Below are positions 34,990 to 45,530 of a stretch of DNA of 64,000 bases, in pieces (within the stretch, counting starts at the first letter, position 1; each line of letters starts with the position of its first letter). Origin of the DNA: Scolanthus callimorphus (Eukaryota; Cnidaria; Anthozoa; Actiniaria; Edwardsiidae); contig CM066919.1 of NCBI GenBank assembly GCA_033964015.1, forward strand, positions 29,603,459 through 29,667,458, read 5' to 3'. The notes beneath the pieces are model-generated. The model did not search any database and was not told where the DNA came from. It saw only the letters and a list, made by a program, of their open reading frames with translations. The translations under genes and the position numbers were made by a program.

Positions 34990-37923
34990 ATGCCTCAGTT
35001 CGGCGGTGGAGACAAGTGTCCAAGATGTGACAAGTGTGTTTATCAGGCGGAAGAGAAGACTGCTGTCGGCAAAAAATGGCACAAGATGTGTTTGAATTGT
35101 AAGGAATGCCACAAAATGCTTGACAGTACGTCTCTAGCTGACAGAGAAGGTTAGAATTTATTTATTTATCAGGTTGTACGTGACACACACCGGGTTTCAT
35201 TTGAGTCTAAGTCCACACTACACTACTACACCGTTTTCAAACGAAAACGGATACTTTTTGCTCCGGATACGGCTATCGTCCACACTACAACGCCGAAAAT
35301 GATCACCGAAAAGGGCGAAAACGATAAGTGTGGACGCAAATCGTTTTGAAAACGGAGCAAAAAGTATCCGCTTTCGTTTGAAAACGGTGTAGTGTGGAGG
35401 GGGTCTAAGACGTGTGGTCGGCAACTTAGTTTGGTTTCCACGTTAGTTTATTGGCAGATATCGCGTAGCGTTTTAATTCTCTTTCTTTGGAAACTGAAGT
35501 CTGAGTTTCCTTTTCTTTAATATTACAAATGTGACAATATTTCTTGCTTAGTTTTGCAGTTTCGAGACTTCCCTATCATTTAACCATTTTGCACACTTCC
35601 TATGATTGAATAGTAACCAATTCACACGGCGAAGAGTGAAAGTAATAGCACGAGTCTTTAGTTTTGCAATGTGGTTATATGCGAACAGTGGTTCTTTTAC
35701 TCTCTAGTCCGACGGCGAGCAAGTAGGTTTCTCTCTTGTTTGAAAGAGGAAAGTCAGTGGGAAATCCCTCTTCCCAGTTACGGCGTAATGCGATTTAGTG
35801 GGTTCCGTTATTCGTCCAATTAAGTCTCACTGTCTCACTGTCCTGTCGAACAGACGTTGCAAAAAGAGGCTCGTCATATTTTTATTAACTTACCAGAGAA
35901 ATGACACTGAGACTGCGAGAAACCATTGTTTGTCTACAGCTGGCTTAACTAACTCAAATTACTCCATTTTTTGACTGATGTTACAATAGCAAAGTACAAA
36001 AATGTAGCTGACTGAAATTCTCAAAATACCAATACAGCATATCCAACCGTGAACCTCATTTGGAACGATAGTCTATGTTGTTTTACTATTGCAAAAAGAT
36101 CTAAAATACGTCTCAAATTAGTATTTTCTATCGGTTTCTATGTATAAAAAGCGCTCCAAGAATTTTACTAACGGAGAAAGAGGCAAATGGGGAACAGGAC
36201 TATTTTGATGCTAATCATCCCCATTTAAGGAATTGTTTGCATGATGTATTATAAAATGTAGCTTCGCGGCCTTACGGTGGAGTCATACTTTTGGTGAACT
36301 CGTGGATAGTGAACCATCGATAGTTTTGTTTTCACAATTTGAAGCTCAAACCCAGGGAAATATTGTTGTTTTAGGTTGTTCTTAAATCAGTAAGCAAACA
36401 GTAGCTCAAAACACTATAAGGGGCGATGGACTTTGCGTTTAACAAATTGTTTTGCCATCCACTCGAACACCCTTCAAAGACAGCACGAGTGAATTTATTC
36501 ACGGGTTATCAACTAGTAATACTATATTATACTCTTTGTAGTCAAGTTAAGACTGATAATCAGTGATGTACACATTATCTTGAATTAAATACTTAGAAGA
36601 CTTGGGCCTTGATGGGTTTCCTGTGGTAAGACATCGTAGGCGCAGCCGTAATCTACTTCCCAGACCCTTTTGACTTTGCTAACGACAACGCCATTTTCGC
36701 CCCCTGAGTAGTGTAACTCGTTCTTGCCCTTCGGACATCCACGAGTTAAAAAGGATGTTCTAACATTTCTTCTACATTTCTGTTTAATAGAACATTAGTG
36801 TTTTTATTGAAGAACTTTCATTATTTGCTTTCGCGCTCTTTGCTTTGTCCCCCATCGTGCCTCCCTCCATGAGGGATGGCCCATTTTCATACTCAGAGCT
36901 CCTACACAGCTCGTCACCTCGCGGGGGAGGATCTGGTGATGATAGCCACCGACGCATGCGTATACGAAAATGACCTATTACGCCTCATTACTTTAATAGA
37001 ATAGGAGTCGAAGGTATAAGTTGAAGAGACGACTAGCAGACGAATTTTGGTGCTATTGAGAGAGGTAGAGATAGAGCTGGTTTATGTATGCATGCGCGCC
37101 GTTTTAGCCAACCAGCGAAGGCCCCCAAATGGCTGTCACCACAGCCTCCCCGCAAGGTGACGAACCCGTCCTGATTCATAGCGGTTAAACCATTTGTCTC
37201 CCATTGATTCATTCTTTGAAATTCTTTGAAGGGGTGGGATGGGCCAGAAACATTGGCGGGCGTAATTTTTATTATCTTTGGAGAGCCTATTAGACGCTGT
37301 CTAAGGAAGTGATGTTGTCCGTCGTTTTCCATTTGGTAGTCAATTTCTTGCTTACGCTCGGGGCAAACATGCAGTTCAACATTTAATTTAACACCTGAAC
37401 TAGGATGCCAAACCCATTGAATTAAATGTCTGGTAAGCCGAATGTCCGAGCTTTACCGTACTTGTGGAACTCCAGCCTGGAACACTGTGCCATTAAAAAT
37501 ATATACCGTTTCCGGGAAACGTTGTCACCCAAAAAGCCTATAAGCTTGAAGCGCAAAGGATGATGGGGGCATTTAAACTGCTACTGTTTGATCTGAATTC
37601 AGACAGTTATCGCAAACACAGGTGAAAGGATTAAATTTCAGCACATTTCCAAGCATGTTTGTTTGTTGTTTCTAATATTTTACAGAAATTTAAATAAATA
37701 TTTACCCATACTCCCTAGCGCACCAAGCTTATAGGCTTTTTGGGTGACAACGTATCCCGGAAACGGTATATATTTTAATCCACCTTTCGTTTGATTTCCA
37801 GGTGAAATATACTGCAGGGGGTGTCATGGAAGGCAGTTCGGGCCTACAGGGTTTGGCTATGGCGCTGGAGCTGGTCATGCGCTCAACTACACCGGCAAAA
37901 CCTCCAAGGACATGGTCCACTAA
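34990..37923 (+). CDS. single-LIM muscle LIM protein / CRIP-like, copy 2 (divergent tail)
   Basis: Exons 34990-35149 and 37802-37923, phase 1 intron, 93 residues. [35 protein letters not shown], then [23 protein letters not shown]. All zinc ligands are kept, but the GPKG signature has become GPTG and the C-terminus is longer (ending TSKDMVH) than in copies 1 and 3. An ATG directly before (34987) could also start translation; 34990 matches copy 1. The exon starts after an acceptor at 34978. Its 2.65-kb intron carries two MITEs. Function is presumably the same as its neighbours, with an altered glycine-rich tail. Confidence 0.88.
35211..35398. mobile_element. foldback MITE in LIM copy 2 intron
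   Basis: Inverted arms CCACACTACACTACTACACC and GGTGTAGTGTGG, extended by pairing through CGTTTTCAAACGAAA and AGCAAAAAGTATCCG. Typical short non-autonomous DNA element. Confidence 0.75.
35410..37490. other. LIM copy 2 intron interior
   Basis: No coding exon was seen. Around 36890-37165 lies a decayed copy of the Mutator-like MITE (CACCTCGCGGGGGAGGATCT ... GCCTCCCCGCAAGGTGACGA). The rest is unique AT-rich DNA. Confidence 0.5.
37501..37772. mobile_element. mariner-like MITE with TA flanks
   Basis: Inverted ends ATATACCGTTTCCGGGAAAC and CCCGGAAACGGTATA, continuing to CCTATAAGCTTG over about 45 bp with one mismatch. The flanks are TA-rich, fitting a TA target duplication. Its right end stops about 25 bases before the acceptor of the last exon of LIM copy 2. 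Confidence 0.7.
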
Positions 37924-38084
37924 ACATGCCTGTTTCGCCTTGCGGTCTAATATAATCGTACTGTAGTAACAAAGCGTCTTTGAGAAAAATCCGTTATACA
38001 AATTGTAGTAACCTCTCGAAAATATATACTGAGGAGTCGAGCTTTCTTCACATATGTTCTTTTTGTCTATTTTGTGTGTCCTGG

Positions 38085-38270
38085 TCGTCCTATATTCGGA
38101 TGGTATATGACGTATTTTTTAGGGTATTTTTAAACCAATGAATGGTACGAGCGAGGAGTATTTTTAGGGTGGAATGTTTTTCTGACATGTATTCTTTAGG
38201 GTGGAAATTCGTGCTTTCCGATGGTCATCCCGGACCATTTTAACCTAGAAGTACCCCCCCCCCCCCCTTT
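38085..38270. mobile_element. TTTTTTAGGG-type element, short copy
   Basis: Contains GTATTTTTTAGGGTATTTTT and ends in a C run at 38256-38267. Same family as 49256-49632. Confidence 0.5.
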
Positions 38271-38353
38271 TGTCTGGTTCTCAGGGTAAGTTGCCAGGCA
38301 CGCGACTCAAGCACGTTATAAAGCATAGCAGAAGCGGTACAAAAGCGCGTTAG

Positions 38354-38913
38354 ATTTTAAGCAATTATTGGATGAGGTTTTTGTGATTTCCAGAATAAAC
38401 AATGTCGAGACAGGTGGGATTCCACTTTGCGAGACATTGTTTATTCTGGAAATCACAGAAACCGAATTCAATAATTGTTTTATTATACATTGATTCAGTA
38501 AAAAAAAAAAAAATTCTGTCAAGCACTTTCTTTTACACAAGCGCCTTGTTAGATAGGAAAAACATTCAAGTGATCTAGTCCCATTATGCATTGCGCGCGT
38601 AGGATCAAGAATCAGCATGCTGATTCTTGGAGACCATCACTGAAGTGCGAGATTCCCAAAGTAAAGCGCGCGCGCACATTATTATACATTGTATTCACTA
38701 TCTCGATTCTGATTGGCTAAATGCGCGCGTTTTACTTTGGGAATCACGCACTTGAATCAGCATGCTGATTCTTGAAGAATTAGCTAGCTGATTCTTGATC
38801 CTACGCGCGCAATGCATAATGGGCCTCACGGCCTCACGGCCTCGCCTGATTCCACCTGTCTCGACAATGTAATTTATTCTGGAAATCACAAAAACCTCAT
38901 CCAATAATTGCTT
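38354..38913. mobile_element. MITE with long inverted ends
   Basis: Ends TTAAGCAATTATTGGATGAG and its reverse complement. Pairing runs inward through GTGATTTCCAGAATAAA and GTCGAGACAGGTGG, more than 60 bp each side. A shorter inverted copy of the same end lies inside at about 38430-38480, and an A run at 38500. Confidence 0.75.
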
Positions 38914-38919
38914 AATATC

Positions 38920-40250
38920 CGCTGTTTTTCTGTCGTCATATTCTAGAAACTTAAAGTCGCACTACGCTGCCTCGATCTCGAAACATAGACGACTGGCTTT
39001 TTATAGTTCCTTATAAAGACTTGTTATTTTTCCAAACACCAATCACGACAGAAAGCTTAGCATGAATCCTGATTGTTGAAAAGATTCCTGATCTTTTATA
39101 ACCCGTAGTTTTGTTTGAAGTTCTGAGCTTCGTCAGTCAGCCTGAAAAGCCGCGCATACCATGATGTCCATGCACGGGCAGCAGGACGAACTATTAAAGT
39201 TTCGAAAACTTAGGATCGGAATTAATACCTCGCGAAAGGCAACTAAAAGTATATGTAGATTTGTGTTTTTCTTATTGGGCGCATGCTTTTCTTATTTACG
39301 ACTTTTAAAACTTTTTGTAAGGCTCGAGTACTGCGAGTGAGCTCAATCTGTTTATCGTTGCCGAATAAACAAATACAATTGGCCTCTGGCAAAACACATT
39401 CAAACAAATTCAGACTTCCCAGTGGGAAGAACAAAATGCGCACATACCATGAACTGCACTATTGAAAACATTTGTCTTTTTATTATCATCGTCGCATAAC
39501 CTTGAAAATTTGGATACCAATCTAGCTACATAGTCCCTAAGCGCACAAGTCAAACTGTAAAACGTTCGAGGTAGGTATCCGTTGTATTCTATAGGATTAT
39601 TCAAAGTTTCAAGAGGCTATTCCGCTAAGAAAATAGCACGAAAAAGCGATATTGCACGAATCGCGCAGCGACGCCTTTTTGAGAGTGCTATTTTTCGGCG
39701 GAATCTACCGCCTGAACGCTTTGAATATACTTGAATCCTATGTATATCTCGTCCTCAAGTTACCTAGACGAAAACTCTTTAAGTACTCTGAGTACTATTA
39801 ACAATATGAACGGCCGATTTGTGTTCCATTAGAAATGGAAACCCAGTAAACCTAATATAAATCGGACGCGGAATAGGTTGCATTTGTGTAACATTTTCTG
39901 TAAACTTCATCATTTACCATGGTGAAGGCTTTTAAATAAAGCCAAAAATTTGGCACAAAGATTTTTGCAGCTTTCAGTATTTATTGCTTTCAAGAACATT
40001 CTATTAGTCTCCCGCCGCGAACCGCGTTTATATGACTTTTTGTCATCACGTAACGCGAGGGAGACGCTACAACGACCAACACAAAAGGGATGTAGTCGGG
40101 TAACCAGTAGACTTGTCCAAGTCCTCACAGGATACTGAAAGCGAGCAAGCCACCCACCCAAGCAGGTTAAAGGACTTTAAGAAGGTATAGGCAAGCAGCT
40201 GTTTAAATCATCTTGTAAAAGGGTACGATTGCAACAAAATATACGAAGAT
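38920..40250. other. intergenic DNA between LIM copies 2 and 3
   Basis: A weak foldback lies at about 39617-39710 (AGAAAATAGCACG with GTGCTATTTTTC). At 39990-40090 a block resembles sequence at 30640-30740 upstream of copy 1 (TCTATTAGTCTCCCG against a similar stretch), so the duplicated unit probably includes the promoter region. No other gene seen. Confidence 0.45.
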
Positions 40251-40282
40251 TCATATTTATCTTTGGAAATTTTGTAGTCACT

Positions 40283-41135
40283 ATGTCTATGCCATGCGGC
40301 AAGTGTGAGAAGGCAGTGTATATGGCAGAAGGAAGAACTGCAGCGAGCAAAAAGTGGCACAAACAATGTTTTACATGCAAATCATGCAACAAAACGTTGG
40401 ATAGCACAACTGTTTGTGACAAGAATGGTAAGTATTAGACGCAACGCAAGATCGGCACTTGACAAAACCGAACAACTTTGAGTGTTGCTTTATAGTCAGG
40501 AGCCCATGTGCCGTAGTTGAATATTGTGGAACACAAAGTCCCGGATAGGCCTTTCCAGATTGTGCTCCCAAAAAGCTAAAACTTAAAAGTGCTCCAAAAA
40601 TGCCCAAAAGATGCTGAAAAAGTGCTCCAAAAATCAAAATAGTGCTCAAAAGTTGCTCCAAAAATCAAATAAGTGCTACCGAATATTTTTAATTATTTGA
40701 AAGAAAAGATGCTTTCCAATTTAAATTTGCAACTAAAAGGCAAGTTTCCATTGAATACAAGTCAGAAATTGCACAAATAACGAATAATACCGGCCAAGTC
40801 CCGGAGGAGATATGACGTCACCTGGGACACTGTGACAGTATAACATGGTCTCGCTAGAATCAATCGGTGATTATATCACGAAATTTAATTTGGCCACTAA
40901 GTTTGTGAGAATCGCTTTTTTGCCGAAACCGTGAAACCGTGAATGAAATGAACAAATTAAAAGGCATGAACGATTTAAAGAGGGAGAGAGGGCCTTGGCT
41001 CGATAAGGCTAATATATGGAATTATTTCTGTTTTCAGGTGACTTATATTGCAAATCTTGCTATGGCAAACATTTTGGCCCCAAAGGTTATGGTTACGGAG
41101 GCGGAGCCGGAGCTCTAAAAAACACTGGCAAGTGA
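40283..41135 (+). CDS. single-LIM muscle LIM protein / CRIP-like, copy 3
   Basis: Exons 40283-40427 and 41038-41135, phase 1 intron, 80 residues. It starts [18 protein letters not shown], lacking the FGGGDK lead of copies 1 and 2, then [17 protein letters not shown] and [20 protein letters not shown]. All eight zinc ligands are present. The last exon and its flanks (TTTCTGTTTTCAG before, GTGAGCTGGACTGAGGTGAA after) match copy 1 almost base for base, while the first exon has diverged. This pattern suggests gene conversion of the 3' end rather than a simple recent duplication. Confidence 0.9.
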
Positions 41136-41332
41136 GCTGGACTGAGGTGAAAGTTGCGTGATATCAAGGAACACCTACTTGTAGCTTGTGTTTGACCGCA
41201 GTAATCATATGTGTTAGCTAAATGATATTTTCTGTAGGATAGTGTCAACTTTCACAATTTGTATAGTGGACGAAAACAACTGCATAGAATTATCTTGCCG
41301 TAATTTTTTTTACTGGAGACGTTCCACGTTGG

Positions 41333-41338
41333 AATAAA
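41333..41338 (+). terminator. polyadenylation signal of LIM copy 3
   Basis: AATAAA about 200 bases after the stop, in the same sequence context as the signal of copy 1. Confidence 0.65.
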
Positions 41339-41339
41339 T

Positions 41340-42630
41340 ATGAGTAAACGTGTTTATTGTTCTTGCTGTTTCTTTCGCTGAGGAACGTTCGAACCCGCGA
41401 TGGGGCTTTAAATTCGTGATATGCCAGGTTCGAAACTTCCTGAATCAGGCGAAAAGAGTGGTTATTTTTGTGGCTCAGGGCCTTTAGTTAGAAAAAGAGT
41501 GAAACATGTGGCAGTCTAAAGTCTCTAAAGGTGGGAGGGGTGGAAAATACCAATCGCGAATAAGACATATTAAAATCCCTCAACTTGTAGTGTATATCGT
41601 TGTTTGTTGTCTCTTTTCGCCTTCAATCGCTTAAACTTGTCACACAACAAAAAACTTTGTTTGTCAAAGTAAGCCCGCGCGCGCAATCTTATTTGTGCCA
41701 GTCTCGTTGTTTTTTTTGTTTTTTTTGCGTCTTTTGCAGTGACTTTTCCAATCGATCTCTATATGAAAATGGTTTTGGAGTCGTAGGGACTGGGAATGAG
41801 TACGCGCTATCCCGTAACTCTTTGCGCGCCCTGTTAAAACCGTCCCACAAACCATTGCGCGCCCTAAGCGTCTGGGTACGAGACCGACTTTGTGCAACAA
41901 GCTCACTCAACTTTTTGATGCGTGACAGTAGGACAGTTTACGTGAAATGTGAAATTGACGTGAAATAACGAAACGATTCGTCATTTCTCCTGTGTTCCAC
42001 GTCTTTCGGATGAAACAATAAACCGAGGTTCCGTCTCTCATCACTCCAGGCACTACACCTACCTGGGGCGTAGCCATGAGAGGGGGGGTTCCAAAATTCA
42101 AAAAGTAAAAAACTCCACGTAGATCGGACGTGTTTTTGCGTTCTCGCCACAGGAAACCCAGCCAAAATTATTGATCTCGGGGAAAAACTAGCGTTTGAAG
42201 AAATTTGCTACATTTTATTGGAGCTTTTATTTGTTGTCTATTAAATATTTACCGAATTTAGTAATAAGTCGGTCCAGAACAGAGGCGAGGGGGGGGTTCC
42301 GCTGCGGGAGAGGGGGGTTCCGGAACCCCTGGAACCCCCCTGGCTACGCCCCTGACCTAACCTATATGAGGGACGCTAAACTTACTACAGAACTTACTAC
42401 ATCTCATAAATGTAAACCGCATTTGATCATATACATAATGTTAATGTTTGTGGTATACAAATGCTAATATTTATTTATTTTATTTCATTTCATACTGTAG
42501 CCTATGAGTTAAAGGAGTTACCTTATAGTCACTTTAATTTATAGACAAAAAATCTTGGATCTTGGATCGAAGGAACACAGATATCCAGAAATGGACTCAT
42601 TTAAGAATGACTAGAATCTCTTTCCCTATA
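41340..42630. other. intergenic DNA between LIM copy 3 and the minus-strand gene
   Basis: Contains a MITE at 42064-42353 and G-rich runs. No gene recognised. Transcription units converge here. Confidence 0.5.
42064..42353. mobile_element. GGGGCGTAGCC-ended MITE
   Basis: Ends TGGGGCGTAGCCATGAG and CTGGCTACGCCCCTG, with G-rich GGGGGGGTTCC and its inverse inside. Related to 28091-28256. Confidence 0.6.
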
Positions 42631-42633
42631 GTT

Positions 42634-42639
42634 TTTATT
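42634..42639 (-). terminator. polyadenylation signal of the secreted-protein gene
   Basis: AATAAA on the minus strand, 13 bases after the stop codon, which would give a very short 3' untranslated region. Confidence 0.4.
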
Positions 42640-42652
42640 TGTTCGATGATTT

Positions 42653-45530
42653 CTAATGTAATTTAGTGTTCGACTTCTTATCGCCAAATGTCTCTTTGGG
42701 ATTCAGATTCTCGGGAGCGGGTTCTCGAGGCTCCGGTATCGGGGCAATGTCTCGGATACCCTGAAGGTTAGGTATGGGCGGGGGCTCATTCATAGGGATG
42801 GGCGGTGGCTCGTCCAGGGGTACAGCCTCATCATGCGGGACGGGCGCTCGTAATGGCACCGGCTCTCGGTCCAGGAGCAGCTGCGGAATCGCTGGGTATC
42901 GGGGGAGTCTATGGAATTCGTCAAGCTGTGATGGCTCAATCGGAGGAAATCGCTCAAACTTCGGGAAACGTTCGAGTCTCGGCATGGTAACAAACTGCCT
43001 CGGAATTTTCTTGTCCGACTCCGATGTGCTTCGTCGAGAAATTGAAGTACGCTTTAGATACGATGGATCGCTTTCTCCCTTGTCACCGACATAACTTGAC
43101 TCCGCGTCATCCGAAGATTCTTTCCCGACAGATATGTCCATGTTCGCAAAGTCCATGCCAGTATTGTCCAGTGGCCCGTTTGTATAAGGAAGATGAAGAC
43201 CCTTGGGTAACTTGGAGCTCTCTTGTGCCATTGTTTCAATCTCTTTGATCAAGTTCTTCTCCTCGCTAGCCTCTTGATCTGTGCCGAATTTCATACTTCC
43301 ATCCCCCTGATCAAGGAGGTGCTTGAGCACTTTATCATCCGAGCCTAGACCCAGGTACGCCATCTCTCCATCCCGGTACTGAGAGTCTTTGACTTCATCC
43401 TCTTGAGATTTGTTTTCCTTGTCGTTCTTGTCCGATATGTCACCTTTCTTGTCTCGTTTAATCAATGAAGCTTCATTAAGACTTATTTTTCCAAGAGCTG
43501 GATTTTTAACCTTTTGCCCATTCACTGAACGTTTGAACCATTTCGATCCAGGCTCGAGATCATCTGCTTCAAACCCAACTCTGTTTTCTAAAAACTTTGC
43601 GCTCCTTTCATCTGGTACTCGTACGAGTATTGCGCGGCGCTCGCTTCGAGCATCAGAATTTGGTGGGTTGGTTTTCTCGCTCAGAATATCCACAGTACTT
43701 TCGGCGGCACTGCGTCTTTGACCATTTGTTTTGATCTCGTAAAATTTCGTTGTTTCAATTGGCCTGGGAATGTTATCAGCATTGATTTGATCTTCTCCCC
43801 AGTTTTCAGCATCTCGTTTGTGTTTATACCTCGTTGGGTTTGTAGCGCGCGCGGGATTCGAGGGATTGTCGGGACCTCCCGCTGTTCTTGACTTTTTTAC
43901 AGCGGACTCTTCGTCATCAAGCTGTGGCGTGGTGTCCGTCCTCTTTGCATGGCCCTGCTTGCTGTCAGGGGAGGGCAGAGGAGGCTTCTTGCTATCCCCT
44001 TCGTTGTAGGAGTGGGGAATAGGATTTGTTGCTGTTTGGAACAGCTTCCGCGTAGCTCGAGCTTCGGTGTTGCCAGGAATCTTTCTAAGGAAACCTTGAA
44101 ACGGGAGAGAATAAGACGTTATGGTATAAAGCTAAAATCGATCAAAGTATTGTGTCCAGGTATAATTTAACAATTTAATAAAAAGGAAAAAACAGGACCA
44201 TACATCCAGACAAAGAGCTGAAGCGTCGTATGGCAACCGTGCGGTTCTTACGCCCACGCCAGAGATTTCGGCCCTGACAGTCGCTATCCTGGGTGTTGAG
44301 TTGCTCAGTAGCTAAATACCAAATGGGTGAGAGAACGCCCGGCCACCAGACCATATAAGGACGCCCCTTGTACCGTTAGTGAACAATCAACTAATTAATT
44401 ATGTATCACCAACATATTTAATAAAAAGGAAAAAAACAGGACCATATCCAGACAAAGAGCTGAAGCGTCGTATGGCGTCCGTACGGTTCTTACGCCCACG
44501 CCAGAGATTTCGGCCCTGACAGTCGCTATCCTGGTGTTGAATTGCTCAGTAGCTAGATACCAAATGGGTGAGAGAACGCCCGGCCACCAGACCATATAAG
44601 GACGCCCCTTGTACTGTTAGTGAACAATCAACTATTTAATTATGCATCACCAACGTATTTATGGGTCTCATTTGTGTGTAAGAGATCCATGTGGGACACG
44701 TTGTTTTTTTCTAACTATAACTTATCTAACAGTAATGCAGAAATCATTTTCACAGTTGCCGTTTGACATGTTTTATTCATCATAATCCAATAGTACGCAT
44801 TATAATAACAGGAGAATAAGTTTCTTTTCTAGTTCCCGTTTGCGCATGCGCATACACCAACTTGTCTGATCATCTTTTCCGTGAGCAGACCCATTAATCC
44901 CCTGAAAGCTCATCTAAGGATGCCCAGTGTTAGTTGTACTCTCAGCTTCTTAAAAATACTACTGTGGCTTAGGGTTGGTTTACATTCGAACGCAAGCGCA
45001 AAGCGCAGGACGCAAGGGCAAGGCAAGCATAAATCACAGCGACGCAAGTGCAAGCTTAAAATCAACATTAATTAGTTTGCTCTTGCGCTTGCGTTGGCTT
45101 GATTTACGAGACGCAAGCGCAAGGGAACGCAACGTCTCGATTTCCTCGGGTTGCGTCTGCGCTTGCGTTCGTTTGTAAACCACAAGAGGGACTGTTTGCG
45201 CTTGCGTTCGTGGGTAAACCCGCCCTTGAAGACAGATACGCTGACATCGGAACGATGCAATATTCCAACCTGGGACTTGTCGGGTTTGAAATGTATGTTA
45301 ATAACAGCGCATGTCAAAGGAACAGAGGTTACGACCAGAAAACAGGTGGCGGCAGTGTTTGTATGTTACGCCTTGCATTTTATATACCGGAAATTGTATA
45401 TTTAAGAGTTGTAGGAAAAATCCACTGATCATCTCAGGAACAAATTCTGAAATCGTGTGCCGTCAAATTACTTACCTGATAAAAGAATCAGCAAGAGAAT
45501 TCCACACGAGTTTCGCACCAGTCTTTCCAT
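42653..45530 (-). CDS. secreted, cysteine-free, charged proline-rich protein, unknown function
   Basis: Two exons, 45476-45530 and 42653-44094, joined in phase, give 498 residues. Exon 1 encodes a typical signal peptide, MERLVRNSCGILLLILLSGG, so the product is secreted. The acceptor at 44095, after a good pyrimidine tract, is the one that restores the frame. The mature chain contains no cysteine, is very rich in Lys, Arg, Asp, Glu, Ser and Pro, and looks disordered. It has many dibasic sites (KHKR, QRR, WFKRS, LIKRDKK, ISRR). The last third has FP/IP/EP repeats (RFPKFERFPPIEP, then DEPPPIPMNEPPPIP). I do not recognise the family. Secreted disordered proteins like this include biomineral or extracellular matrix proteins and peptide precursors; neither is shown. 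The start codon is fixed by the signal peptide. Confidence 0.75.
44172..44657 (-). repeat. 243-bp tandem duplication, possible small-RNA unit
   Basis: Two copies of a 243-bp unit (about 44172-44414 and 44415-44657), about 95% identical, lie in the intron of the secreted-protein gene. Read on the minus strand, each has a TATA-like CTTATATGG, about 150 bases of GC-balanced sequence, and then a run of six or seven Ts. This is the layout of a TATA-type polymerase III gene. I could not match it to any snRNA, 5S, 7SK, SRP, RNase P or Y RNA. Calling it an RNA gene is only a hypothesis; the duplication is certain. Confidence 0.7.
44974..45221. mobile_element. GCAAGCGCAA-type MITE
   Basis: Ends GTTTACATTCGAACGCAAGC and GCTTGCGTTCGTTTGTAAAC, with many GCAAGCGC copies inside. 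It carries a second right end (GCGTTCGTGGGTAAACC). Same family as 2455-2660. It lies in the intron of the minus-strand gene. Confidence 0.7.

Noticed and set aside
42774..43721. Glycine/serine-rich and other open frames on the plus strand
   Set aside because: Antisense shadow of the secreted-protein exon; it has no splice or start context and the minus strand has the signal peptide.
44172..44657. Spliced-leader RNA or known snRNA
   Set aside because: No Sm site, no match to the start sequences of U1-U6, U11, U12, 7SK or 5S, so only a generic Pol III hypothesis is kept.
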